Below the pieces are notes generated by a model. It searched no databases. It was given only the letters and a program-made list of their open reading frames with translations, and was not told the DNA's origin. From Candidatus Rubneribacter avistercoris (GTDB taxonomy: Bacteria; Actinomycetota; Coriobacteriia; Coriobacteriales; Eggerthellaceae): a stretch of DNA of 32,945 nt. The DNA is taken from contig DXCU01000037.1 of the NCBI GenBank assembly GCA_019115845.1, forward strand, positions 1 through 32,945. Direction: 5' to 3'. This document shows, in pieces, positions 7,123-14,840 of the stretch (its first letter is position 1; each line of letters opens with the position of its first letter). The position numbers and the translations under genes were made by a program.

Positions 7123-8157
7123 TTAATTGCGGCGATACGTGTTTTTCAATTGGCCGCAGGCTCCATGGACGTCCGCGCCGCGGGAATCCCTGATAGTGGT
7201 TTCCGTGCCGCTTTTCTGCAATTCGCTCACCCACTCGTTCATCGTCCGCTGCGGACTGGGCTTGAAAGGCGCGCCCGGGACGGGGTTGATGGGGATGAGG
7301 TTCACATGGCAGAGCAGACCTGAGCAAAACGACTTCACTTTCGCAAGGTCCTCTGAAGAGTCGTTCACTCCTTTGATCATGAGATACTCAAGCGTGACCC
7401 GGCGTTTCGTTTTCCGGATGTAGCGGCGCAGGGCATTTTTCAGGTCGTCCAGCGAAAAAGAGGAGACTTTGGGCATGAGACTGTCGCGCACGGCTTGCGA
7501 GGCGGCGTGGAGGGAGACGGCAAGCGTGAACTGCTCAGGCTCGTTGGAAAAGCGATCTATGCCAGGAATGATTCCGCAGGTGGAAACGCTGATATGGCGT
7601 GCCCCTATGCCGAGGGCTTTCGGATCGTTGCATATGCGCAGCGCGGCGAGCACGTTGTCGTAATTGAGAAACGGCTCGCCCTGCCCCATTCCCACGATGT
7701 TCGTGACGCGGCGGCCGATGTCGTTGCGAACGGCGATCACCTGGTCCACTATCTCTCCCGGAAGGAGGTTGCGAGTCAGCCCCTCTTGGCCGGTCGCGCA
7801 AAAAGCGCATTGCATGGTGCAGCCGGCTTGGGTGGAGAAGCATACGGTGAGGCGTTCCTCGTTTCGAGACGGTATGGCCACTGTCTCGACGCACACCCCG
7901 TCGTCGTAGGAGAGTAGGTACTTGATAGTTCCGTCTTTCGACGTTCTTTTGTCTTGAATGACAGGGGACCCTAGGGAATAACCCTCCGCAAGGGCGGACC
8001 TCAGCTGCAAAGAGAGGTTGGTCATCTGGTCGTACGACGAGGCTCCATGCTTGTAAAGCCATTCGTAAAGCTGCTTTGCCCTGAAAGCGGGTTGACTCAG
8101 ATCTCTCATCAGCGCTTCAAGCTGAGGGAGAGTGTATGCTTTGATGGATGGTTTCAT
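7123..8157 (-). CDS. rlmN: Dual-specificity 23S rRNA/tRNA adenine-C2 methyltransferase RlmN
   Basis: A 344-residue radical-SAM enzyme that methylates C2 of A2503 in 23S rRNA and A37 of some tRNAs. The iron-sulfur motif C-x3-C-x2-C is C113, C117 and C120 (CTMQCAFC). The methyl-carrying Cys is C334 (GACGQL) and its partner is C106 (LTVCFST). Length and motif order match the family. The start is ambiguous: ATGs at 8157 and 8166 are in frame with no ribosome-binding sequence before either. A TATAAT box lies at 8165-8170 (minus), so the transcript probably begins at or near the ATG at 8157 and is leaderless. It is convergent with the parAB unit and divergent from ddl. Confidence 0.94.
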   Translation of the reverse strand: MKPSIKAYTLPQLEALMRDLSQPAFRAKQLYEWLYKHGASSYDQMTNLSLQLRSALAEGYSLGSPVIQDKRTSKDGTIKYLLSYDDGVCVETVAIPSRNEERLTVCFSTQAGCTMQCAFCATGQEGLTRNLLPGEIVDQVIAVRNDIGRRVTNIVGMGQGEPFLNYDNVLAALRICNDPKALGIGARHISVSTCGIIPGIDRFSNEPEQFTLAVSLHAASQAVRDSLMPKVSSFSLDDLKNALRRYIRKTKRRVTLEYLMIKGVNDSSEDLAKVKSFCSGLLCHVNLIPINPVPGAPFKPSPQRTMNEWVSELQKSGTETTIRDSRGADVHGACGQLKNTYRRN

Positions 8158-8164
8158 GGCAGCC

Positions 8165-8170
8165 ATTATA
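8165..8170 (-). promoter_or_regulatory. rlmN -10 box (leaderless promoter)
   Basis: Perfect TATAAT on the minus strand; the ATG at 8157 begins 8 nt after its last base, exactly where transcription should start, so the mRNA is likely leaderless. parS site 8 lies 2 bp upstream of the box, in the promoter spacer. Confidence 0.6.
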
Positions 8171-8172
8171 CC

Positions 8173-8188
8173 TGTTTCACGTGAAACA
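8173..8188. other. parS site 8 (rlmN promoter)
   Basis: Exact parS without palindromic extension, between the rlmN and ddl starts and inside the rlmN promoter spacer. Confidence 0.95.
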
Positions 8189-8232
8189 TTCCGCAGCACG
8201 CGGCAAGTCGTCTTTTGGGATGGGCGGTTTGA

Positions 8233-8238
8233 TATACT
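8233..8238 (+). promoter_or_regulatory. ddl -10 box
   Basis: TATACT 39 nt before the ddl ATG, with only a weak -35 candidate (GTCTTT near 8210). The only good -10 in this short divergent gap on the plus strand. Confidence 0.45.
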
Positions 8239-8277
8239 GCTTTGGTCCATATCCGGCGAAAGGCGAAAGAAGGGGCC

Positions 8278-9219
8278 ATGGTTGAGGACTTCAATCCTCG
8301 GCGGTATCGCGTGGCGGTGCTCGCAGGGGGAAAGAGCGGAGAACGGGAGGTTTCCCTCGCTTCGGGAGAGGGGGCGCTCAAAGCCCTCGAACAAGCGGGA
8401 TTTAACGGCGTCCTGCTGGATCCCGCCGAGAAAGAGGACCTCAAACGGCTGATGGACGAGCCGTTCGATGTCGCCTTCCTGTGCCTTCATGGAAAATGGG
8501 GCGAAGATGGGACCATGCAGGGTTTCCTCGACTTGATCGGCCTGCCGTATACGTGTTCGGGGGTGTGGTCAAGCGCGCTTGCCATGGACAAACCCCAGTC
8601 GAAGCGCTATTACCGTGACGAGGGGATACCAACTCCCCCCGCTATCGTGGTGCGCGCGGGGGACCAGACGGACGCAGACGAAGTGTTTTCCCAGCTTGGG
8701 CATCGATGCGTGGTGAAGCCGGGTTCTGAAGGAAGCGCTTTGGGCGTGTTTATCGTGGAAGGAAGGGCCTCGTTGGAAGAGGCTCTTGAGAAGGCGCTGG
8801 CCTTGGATGACGAGGTTCTGATCGAGCGGTACATCAAGGGAATGGAGCTGACGGTTGCCGTTTTGGGCAACGAGGATCCGGAGGCGCTTCCTGTCATAGA
8901 GATAGTTCCCAAAAGCGAGTTTTACGATTTCGAATCGAAATATGCGCCCGGCGGGTCGCAGCATGTGTGCCCGGCCCGATTGTCCGTCGAAGACACCGCG
9001 AGGATCCAGGACTTTGCCGTAAGAGCCCACAAGGTTCTCGGATGCAGGGGCGTGTCCCGGTCGGACTTCATCTTGGAAGAAGACGGGTCGTGCTGGATTC
9101 TTGAAACCAACACGATTCCCGGTATGACGGAAACGTCGTTGCTGCCCGATGCCGCGCGCGCAGCGGGAATATCGTTTCCGCAATTGTGCACGAAGCTCGT
9201 GGAGCTTGCCCTTTCGTAA
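8278..9219 (+). CDS. ddl: D-alanine--D-alanine ligase
   Basis: A 313-residue ATP-grasp ligase that joins two D-Ala residues for peptidoglycan precursors. It shows AVLAGGKSGEREVSLASG at the N-terminus, LHGKWGEDGTMQGFLDLIGLPYTCSG (substrate loop), PGSEGSALGV, LIERYIKGMELTV and the metal-binding end DFILEEDGSCWILETNTIPGM. The omega-loop FYDFESKY is of the D-Ala-D-Ala type, not the His-containing loop of VanA-type D-Ala-D-Lac ligases. The ATG at 8278 has AGAAGGGG 2 nt upstream; an in-frame ATG 36 nt earlier lacks a ribosome-binding site. A parS-terminator follows the stop. Confidence 0.94.
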   Translation: MVEDFNPRRYRVAVLAGGKSGEREVSLASGEGALKALEQAGFNGVLLDPAEKEDLKRLMDEPFDVAFLCLHGKWGEDGTMQGFLDLIGLPYTCSGVWSSALAMDKPQSKRYYRDEGIPTPPAIVVRAGDQTDADEVFSQLGHRCVVKPGSEGSALGVFIVEGRASLEEALEKALALDDEVLIERYIKGMELTVAVLGNEDPEALPVIEIVPKSEFYDFESKYAPGGSQHVCPARLSVEDTARIQDFAVRAHKVLGCRGVSRSDFILEEDGSCWILETNTIPGMTETSLLPDAARAAGISFPQLCTKLVELALS

Positions 9220-9261
9220 AAGAAACCTTGCACCCTGGATACGCTGAATGCGTCGAAAAAA

Positions 9262-9299
9262 CAAGGGCCGAATGTTTCACGTGAAACATTCGGCCCTTG
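9262..9299 (-). terminator. parS-containing intrinsic terminator (convergent ddl / unknown gene)
   Basis: A perfect 38-bp palindrome with outer arms CAAGGGCCGAA and parS at the centre. On the minus strand the stem is followed directly by six T (complement of 9256-9261), the full form of an intrinsic terminator for the gene ending at 9372. On the plus strand it lies 42 nt after ddl and could act for that gene as well. Confidence 0.75.
9273..9288. other. parS site 9
   Basis: Exact parS forming the upper stem of the 38-bp terminator 9262-9299. Confidence 0.95.
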
Positions 9300-9306
9300 A
9301 AACGTC

Positions 9307-9353
9307 CGCAGCGTCGGCCATCCCGCAGCGTCGGCCATCCCGCAGCGTCGGCC
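9307..9353. repeat. 17-bp tandem repeat, about 2.8 copies
   Basis: CGCAGCGTCGGCCATCC is repeated exactly at 9307 and 9324 and again in shortened form at 9341-9353. It lies between the parS-terminator and the 3' end of the minus-strand gene. Confidence 0.85.
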
Positions 9354-9371
9354 GCGTGGCGCCGGGAAACG

Positions 9372-10016
9372 TCAGAACACTCCGCAGGACTTCAACGCGA
9401 ACGCCGCAAGCGCCACAAGGGCGAAAATGAACGCCCAACTGGCAACGTAGCATCCCTTGTTTCCCTTGCGACCTTGCTCTATCAGCTTCTCGTTCATCTT
9501 GCGGCGGCTTTTCATGATGACCGTTCCCCTCTCCCGCGAAGGAAGGGGGATCGTTTTCTTCGGCTGCCACGTGCCGTTGCTCTGCAAAACGGAATCGACT
9601 GCCTGGGTTCCAAGGTCGATGTCGGGCCGAATGCCATCCGAAAGCCGCGCCGATAATCCTTGGACGAACGCGGAGAAAGGCTCGGAGAAGGCGGGATCAT
9701 AGCAGATGATGGCGGCTTGGCCCCAGTAATGGCCGGGATCAGGGGAATCGGTGAACGCAACGAAAGAAAGGAGCGCCTTCGGATCCCAACCTCGTGCTTT
9801 GAAAATGCTCAAACGACGCGAGAGTGCGGCGTCGAAATAGCCCGCAAGGCAACCAAATCGGTTTTTCATCCAGGCGATATCGACTCCATCCTCTTCAATG
9901 AACACGATGTCGAAAACGTCTCCAACAAGATTGTCCGCGCCAAGCAGAGCCGCCGCGTCCTTTTTCGACTTCGTTTCGAATCGAGCGTACGTTCCGAAGT
10001 ACCGTTCCGATTGCAT
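9372..10016 (-). CDS. Unknown protein with C-terminal membrane anchor
   Basis: A 214-residue protein I do not recognise. Residues 1-165 are soluble with no motif I can name; it contains F-D-I-V-F-I-E-E-D-G and F-V-A-F-T-D-S-P-D-P-G-H-Y-W-G. A short basic stretch (residues 165-185) precedes one hydrophobic helix, GCYVASWAFIFALVALAAFAL (about 188-208), five residues from the end, so it is probably tail-anchored with the main domain in the cytoplasm. The frame is open back to 10103, but the ATG at 10016 has GGAGGAG 7 nt upstream. It ends into the parS-terminator and is divergent from the helicase gene. A real gene seems likely from its start signal, terminator and normal composition. Confidence 0.7.
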   Translation of the reverse strand: MQSERYFGTYARFETKSKKDAAALLGADNLVGDVFDIVFIEEDGVDIAWMKNRFGCLAGYFDAALSRRLSIFKARGWDPKALLSFVAFTDSPDPGHYWGQAAIICYDPAFSEPFSAFVQGLSARLSDGIRPDIDLGTQAVDSVLQSNGTWQPKKTIPLPSRERGTVIMKSRRKMNEKLIEQGRKGNKGCYVASWAFIFALVALAAFALKSCGVF

Positions 10017-10126
10017 ACCGTGCTCCTCCGCTGTTTTTCCTCCGCTGTTGCCGGCGGGCGGCTTCCCTTTTGCGTGCGCCCGCGTATGCGGGCATGTGTT
10101 CACCGTGAGGGGATTTGTGTGATTCC

Positions 10127-13100
10127 ATGATAGATGATAGGCTGATTCTTATGGATAAACAACGAATGCTCAACCATGATGCCCTGCAAAGCTTCATAAG
10201 CGAAGGCACGCCCAAAGCTGTGAGAGAACGCTACGCCGCGTTGTCCGCGCTTGCCGAGAACGCTGATTTCGGCGATCTTGATCGCAACATCGTCGTGCTC
10301 GACACCGAGACCACGGGACTCTCGTTCAACCATGACGAACTCACCCAGATCGCCGCCGCGCGCATGGAACGCGGCGTCATAACGGATTGGTTCGTGACGT
10401 TCGTGAACCCTGGCAAGCCCATTCCGGAGGACGTGGCCCGCCTGACCGACATACATGACGAGGATGTGGCTTCCGCCCCTTCTCCGGCTGAAGCGCTGTC
10501 GCGTTTGGCCGAGTTCGTTGGGGATGCGACGGTGGTGGCCCATAACATGGAGTTCGACCGCACGTTCACCACGAGGCACGAAGAGGGTTCCCCTTTGCTG
10601 TCGTGCACGTGGATAGACTCCCTCGACCTGGCGCGCATCGCGCTGCCACGTTTGAAATCCCACCGGCTGCTTGATTTGGTGAAGGCGTTCGGCGCTCCCC
10701 TGTCAACCCATCGCGCGGATGCCGACGTGGCGTCAACCTGCGCCATATTCCGCATTCTGCTTGCAGGGGTGGCTGCCATGCCCCCCTCCCTGGTGCGCGA
10801 GATAGCCGGGTTGGCCTCCAAGGACCAATGGTGCTCGCAGGTGGTGTTCGAGAAAATTGCCGCCCTGCAGGAAGATGACGCGTTCCGCGCGCATTTCGCG
10901 CATCCGGGTTCGGATGTTTCACGTGAAACATCCGGCGACGGGGAGGAAAATGTTTCACGTGAAACATCCGACGCTGTGCGGAGGTTCTCGCTCAAAGCGC
11001 TCAGAAGGGTCCGCTTGACCAAAACGGAGCGCGCCGCGAAGGTGGATGCGGACGACATAGCGTCCGATCCTCAGCGCGAGCTTGTGTTTCCAAGCGACGC
11101 CGCCATAGGCGAGGCGTTTTCGGAGAAGGGGCTTGTCGGCTCGCTGTACGAGCGGTTCGAGCCGCGCGCGGAACAGGCGGCCATGGCCGAGGCGGTGAGG
11201 AGCGCGTTCGCGTCTTCGGAGAATCTCATGGTCGAAGCGGGAACGGGTGTGGGGAAATCCATGGCGTACCTGGTGCCCTCGGCGCTGACGGCTCAGGCGA
11301 ACAACATCGCCCTCGGCGTTGCCACGAAAACGAACGCGCTGCTCGACCAGCTGGTGCACCATGAGCTGCCGGCTCTGGCGAAGGCTTTGGCCAAGCTGCG
11401 GCCTGAGCGCCATCCTCTGACGTTCGCGCCGCTCAAGGGCTTCTCGCATTATCCGTGCCTCAGGAAGATAGAACGCATCCTGGGCGAGGAAAACCATATG
11501 CGCCTGGTGGCGGGAAGGGAGCAGTCGCAAGCTCCGGCGTTGGCCGCTTTGCTGTCGTTCGTGGAGCAGACGGGCTACGACGACATGGACGGCCTCAAGA
11601 TAGATTACCGCTTGCTGCCGCGCCGCGCCATCACCACGACAAGCCACGATTGCCTGCGGCGCAAGTGCCCGTACTTCGGAACGTCGTGCTTCGTCCACGG
11701 CGCGCGTCGCCGCGCGGAGGAGGCGGACATCGTGGTGACGAACCACAGCCTGCTGTTCTGCGACCTTGCGGCAGACGGCGGGCTGCTTCCCCCCATTCGG
11801 TATTGGACCGTGGACGAGGCCCACGGCGCCGAGGCCGAGGCCCGCCGGGCGTTTTCGGTGGAGCTGTCGGCCGAGGACATAGTCCACCTTGCCAACCGCG
11901 TGGGTTCGGACGAATCTTCTCGAAACGTGTTCGTGCGTGCGGAGCGGCGCGTGGTGGTTCCCGGAAGCGAAGAGGGCACGTCGCTGTTCTACGCCCTTAC
12001 CGGCAAGGCGCGCGAGGCGGGGAGGATGTATGCCGAAGACGCGCGCGAGTTCAGCGACAGCCTGAAAAGCCTTTTGTTCTTCGACCAGAGCAAGAAAGGC
12101 CGAGGCTACGAGACCGTCGAGCTATGGATCAACGACGACATTCGCCACAGCGCGACGTTCGGCCATGTGGCGGAGCTGGGCCGCTCCATGGCGCAAAAAG
12201 CGGAGAAACTTGTTACCGCATGTCAAGAGCTTGTGGGCTACTTGGAGGAAGTGGACGGCGTCGCGGAGATACAAAGGGAAGTGGCGGCCTGCGCAATAGA
12301 GCTGAAGGAGCAGATAAGCGCGGTGGACATCATATTGAGCGCCGCTCCGGAGGCTTACGCGTACTCCGCAACGCTCAATCGCAAGAAGGATCGCCTGGCC
12401 GAAAAGCTGGAAGCGCTGCCCATCAACGTGGGGGACGTGCTCAACGAAACCTTGTACGCGCGCACTCATTCGATTGTGTTCGCTTCCGCCACGCTGGTTG
12501 TGAACGGGACGTTCGACTCGTTCGAGCACTCGTTGGGGCTGAACGCATCGGAGTTTTCGCGGTGCCGCGCGCTCAAGCTCGATTCATGCTACGACTTCGA
12601 CGGACACATGACGGTGTACGTGGCAAACGACATGCCCGAGCCGAACGACCCTTCGTATTTGGAGAGGCTGCAGCGCTTGCTGGTGGATGTCCACCGGGCG
12701 CAGCAGGGATCCATGCTGACCCTGTTCACCAACCGCCGCGAGATGGAGCGGTGCTACGACGAGGTCCAACCCCCTCTCAAAGAGGACGACTTGAGGGTTG
12801 TGTGCCAGAAATGGGGCGTCTCCGTGAAGGGGCTGCGGGACGACTTTCTGGCGGACGAGCACCTTTCGCTTTTCGCGCTCAAAAGCTTCTGGGAGGGATT
12901 CGACGCGCCCGGAGCAACCTTGAAAGGCGTGGTCATCCCCAAGCTGCCGTTTTCGAAGCCGACCGATCCCCTGTCGTGCGAACGCGCGGCGCGGGACGAC
13001 CAGGCATGGAGGCGCTATGTGCTTCCCGCAGCCATTCTGGAGACGAAGCAGGCGGCCGGGCGGCTCATCCGCACCGCCGACGACACCGGCGTGCTCATTT

Positions 13101-13225
13101 TGGCCGACAAACGCCTGATCACGAAAAGCTACGGCAAGGCGTTCCTCAACTCCCTGCCCAGCAAGACGATCAAGATCATGACTGCTGCGGAGATAGCGGA
13201 AGATCTGCGCAATCGCCGTCTCTGA
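10127..13225 (+). CDS. dinG: DnaQ-type 3'-5' exonuclease fused to DinG-type helicase
   Basis: A protein of about 1032 residues, like the DinG of Gram-positives. Exonuclease domain: D59-x-E61 in VVLDTETTGL, HNMEFDRTF, and HRADADV. Helicase domain: GTGVGKS (372-378), DEAH box (563-566), and cysteines in YPCLRK, CLRRKCPYFGTSC that fit the Fe-S cluster of XPD/DinG helicases; the C-terminal half carries LKSFWEGFDAPG and QAAGRLIRT. It probably acts on damaged or branched DNA. The linker at residues 262-281 is encoded by two parS copies, each read V-S-R-E-T. The start is uncertain: TTG 10115, ATG 10127 and ATG 10151 are in frame, with GAGGGGAT at 10105-10112. The next gene follows 18 nt later. Confidence 0.9.
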   Translation: MIDDRLILMDKQRMLNHDALQSFISEGTPKAVRERYAALSALAENADFGDLDRNIVVLDTETTGLSFNHDELTQIAAARMERGVITDWFVTFVNPGKPIPEDVARLTDIHDEDVASAPSPAEALSRLAEFVGDATVVAHNMEFDRTFTTRHEEGSPLLSCTWIDSLDLARIALPRLKSHRLLDLVKAFGAPLSTHRADADVASTCAIFRILLAGVAAMPPSLVREIAGLASKDQWCSQVVFEKIAALQEDDAFRAHFAHPGSDVSRETSGDGEENVSRETSDAVRRFSLKALRRVRLTKTERAAKVDADDIASDPQRELVFPSDAAIGEAFSEKGLVGSLYERFEPRAEQAAMAEAVRSAFASSENLMVEAGTGVGKSMAYLVPSALTAQANNIALGVATKTNALLDQLVHHELPALAKALAKLRPERHPLTFAPLKGFSHYPCLRKIERILGEENHMRLVAGREQSQAPALAALLSFVEQTGYDDMDGLKIDYRLLPRRAITTTSHDCLRRKCPYFGTSCFVHGARRRAEEADIVVTNHSLLFCDLAADGGLLPPIRYWTVDEAHGAEAEARRAFSVELSAEDIVHLANRVGSDESSRNVFVRAERRVVVPGSEEGTSLFYALTGKAREAGRMYAEDAREFSDSLKSLLFFDQSKKGRGYETVELWINDDIRHSATFGHVAELGRSMAQKAEKLVTACQELVGYLEEVDGVAEIQREVAACAIELKEQISAVDIILSAAPEAYAYSATLNRKKDRLAEKLEALPINVGDVLNETLYARTHSIVFASATLVVNGTFDSFEHSLGLNASEFSRCRALKLDSCYDFDGHMTVYVANDMPEPNDPSYLERLQRLLVDVHRAQQGSMLTLFTNRREMERCYDEVQPPLKEDDLRVVCQKWGVSVKGLRDDFLADEHLSLFALKSFWEGFDAPGATLKGVVIPKLPFSKPTDPLSCERAARDDQAWRRYVLPAAILETKQAAGRLIRTADDTGVLILADKRLITKSYGKAFLNSLPSKTIKIMTAAEIAEDLRNRRL
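10915..10930. other. parS site 10 (within coding sequence)
   Basis: Exact parS inside the exonuclease-helicase gene, encoding D263-V-S-R-E-T268; palindrome 24 bp (10911-10934). Confidence 0.95.
10951..10966. other. parS site 11 (within coding sequence)
   Basis: Second exact parS in the same linker, exactly 36 bp after site 10, so in the same frame (N275-V-S-R-E-T280); palindrome 18 bp. Confidence 0.95.
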
Positions 13226-13243
13226 CCGCATGGAGCCAAGGAT

Positions 13244-14782
13244 ATGGCGAAGCAAGACGACAAATTCACGCGCGCTGCGCACATCAAAAGACACACGAAG
13301 GGCACGTCGAACGAAATATCGTTCAGCGTCCTTGATGCGGCGCGCGAGACGCTCGATGACAAGAGGAATCGCGACGGGGTCGCTTCCCGGTTCGGCAAAA
13401 TATCCCTGTTCACCCTGCCGGGCAGGAGGAAGAAGCCGTCCGGAACGCCCGTGAAGGAGCAGGGGCTGCCGCTGTCCGACGGGGGTTTCGCGGCGGCGGG
13501 AGGAAAAGGCTCGCTTTCCCGATACGATGCGCTCGATTTCGCGTCGTCGGCTGTGGAGGAGGCGAAGGACTCCAAGAGGGGCGACGACCGCATTGAGGGC
13601 GGCGCTCTGGCGAACGGTGCCGCCGCTTTGCCTGCGGCCGACAGGTTGAGCGTCGAAGTGGAATCGAGCACCGCGCGGGATATCGGCGCGGCGCTTGTGC
13701 AGGAAGTGGCTCCCAGCTTGGGGCGCGCGGGCGACGGGTTGGACGGGCTGGGCGCGCTCGGCGGGCTGGGCGTGCGCGACAACGATGTTTCACGTGAAAC
13801 ATCTCATCCGGCGAAACCGCCGCGCTCCCCCGAAGAGGAAGTGGCTCGGCGCAAGGCACGGCGGCGCCTGAGCAGAATAGCGGCCGCGGTCGTCGTCGTG
13901 TCGGTGGTGGCCGCGCTCACAGCCGTAGGGGGCTTCTACCTTTACAAAGAGGTTCGGCACCAAAGGGAGAACGTCAACCTGCTCAACGAGGCCCTGAATT
14001 TGGTGAACGAGGCCGACCAAGCCATCATAGAGATGGACGACCTCGTGTCCAATCCGTTCGGAGAGGATTTCGCGAATCGCTGCAAGAAGGTTCAGGCCGG
14101 CTTGGAGCAAACGGCGGCGTCCCTGAGCGCTGCGGACGAGAAGGCCCGCGCGGCGTCGATGGAGCTTCGGGACGCGCGCGAGAAGGAGGCGGCGAACCAA
14201 ACCGTGGCCGCCGTGTCCGCGCGCAAGGAGCTTTTGAACACAGGCGGGCAGTTGTTGGAGGACGCGCAGAGAGCATGGGCCGCATCGGTTTCCCTTGAGG
14301 AAGCGTGGGAGGCCGTGCTGGAGGCCGATGCGTTGGCCCGCGACGCGGCCGAACTGGTGACCGACGCAACCGCCGAGAACGTGCAGGCGTCCAAAGACAA
14401 GACGAACGAAGCGCTGACCGCGTTTGCAGAGGCCCGCTCCGCTTTGGAGAGCGTGCAGGCGTCTTTCCCCGACGCGGATTTGTCTTCCCTGATGGGGTAC
14501 GTGGACAAGCGAGTTGAGGCGCTTTCCCACGCCGTTTCCTCCAACGACGCGCTCCTTGCGAAGAACAAGGAGGAGGCAAGCGCCCAAAACGACGCCTACA
14601 ACGCGGCCGACGCGGAAGCCGTCTCCCTCGCGCGCTCTCTTCCGGCCGATCCGTCGGATATCGTGTTCGAAGCGTACGAGCGCGCCACCGAGCGCTTGTC
14701 CGAATCTTATGCAACGGCCCGTTCACAGGCTGGAACGGCCGATGCTTTTATTCGCGATTACTTGGGGGCAGGAAGCAAATAG
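13244..14782 (+). CDS. Single-pass membrane protein with long extracytoplasmic coiled coil
   Basis: A 512-residue protein of unknown function. Residues 1-205 are polar, charged and low in predicted structure; a basic stretch (EEEVARRKARRRLSR) precedes one transmembrane helix at about 210-232 (AAAVVVVSVVAALTAVGGFY). The remaining 280 residues are Ala/Glu-rich heptad-like helix with almost no Pro, a long coiled coil expected outside the cytoplasm. The layout resembles bacterial septum- or envelope-tethering coiled-coil proteins, but no family is identified. The ATG at 13244 has GGAG 8 nt upstream and lies 18 nt after the helicase gene, so they are co-transcribed. The cytoplasmic region contains parS site 12 read as D-V-S-R-E-T. 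Confidence 0.8.
   Translation: MAKQDDKFTRAAHIKRHTKGTSNEISFSVLDAARETLDDKRNRDGVASRFGKISLFTLPGRRKKPSGTPVKEQGLPLSDGGFAAAGGKGSLSRYDALDFASSAVEEAKDSKRGDDRIEGGALANGAAALPAADRLSVEVESSTARDIGAALVQEVAPSLGRAGDGLDGLGALGGLGVRDNDVSRETSHPAKPPRSPEEEVARRKARRRLSRIAAAVVVVSVVAALTAVGGFYLYKEVRHQRENVNLLNEALNLVNEADQAIIEMDDLVSNPFGEDFANRCKKVQAGLEQTAASLSAADEKARAASMELRDAREKEAANQTVAAVSARKELLNTGGQLLEDAQRAWAASVSLEEAWEAVLEADALARDAAELVTDATAENVQASKDKTNEALTAFAEARSALESVQASFPDADLSSLMGYVDKRVEALSHAVSSNDALLAKNKEEASAQNDAYNAADAEAVSLARSLPADPSDIVFEAYERATERLSESYATARSQAGTADAFIRDYLGAGSK
13786..13801. other. parS site 12 (within coding sequence)
   Basis: Exact parS inside the coiled-coil protein gene, in the unstructured segment before the transmembrane helix, encoding V-S-R-E-T in the same frame as sites 10 and 11; palindrome 20 bp (13784-13803). 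Confidence 0.95.
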
Positions 14783-14840
14783 CGTATACTTGCACTATGT
14801 ATGCCTTGTTGGAAAAGCCAAGGAACGAAAGGCAAAGCGT

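Noticed and set aside
11455..13335. 626-codon plus-strand frame inside the helicase gene
   Set aside because: Out-of-frame shadow of the helicase domain; Arg/Gly-rich without motifs.
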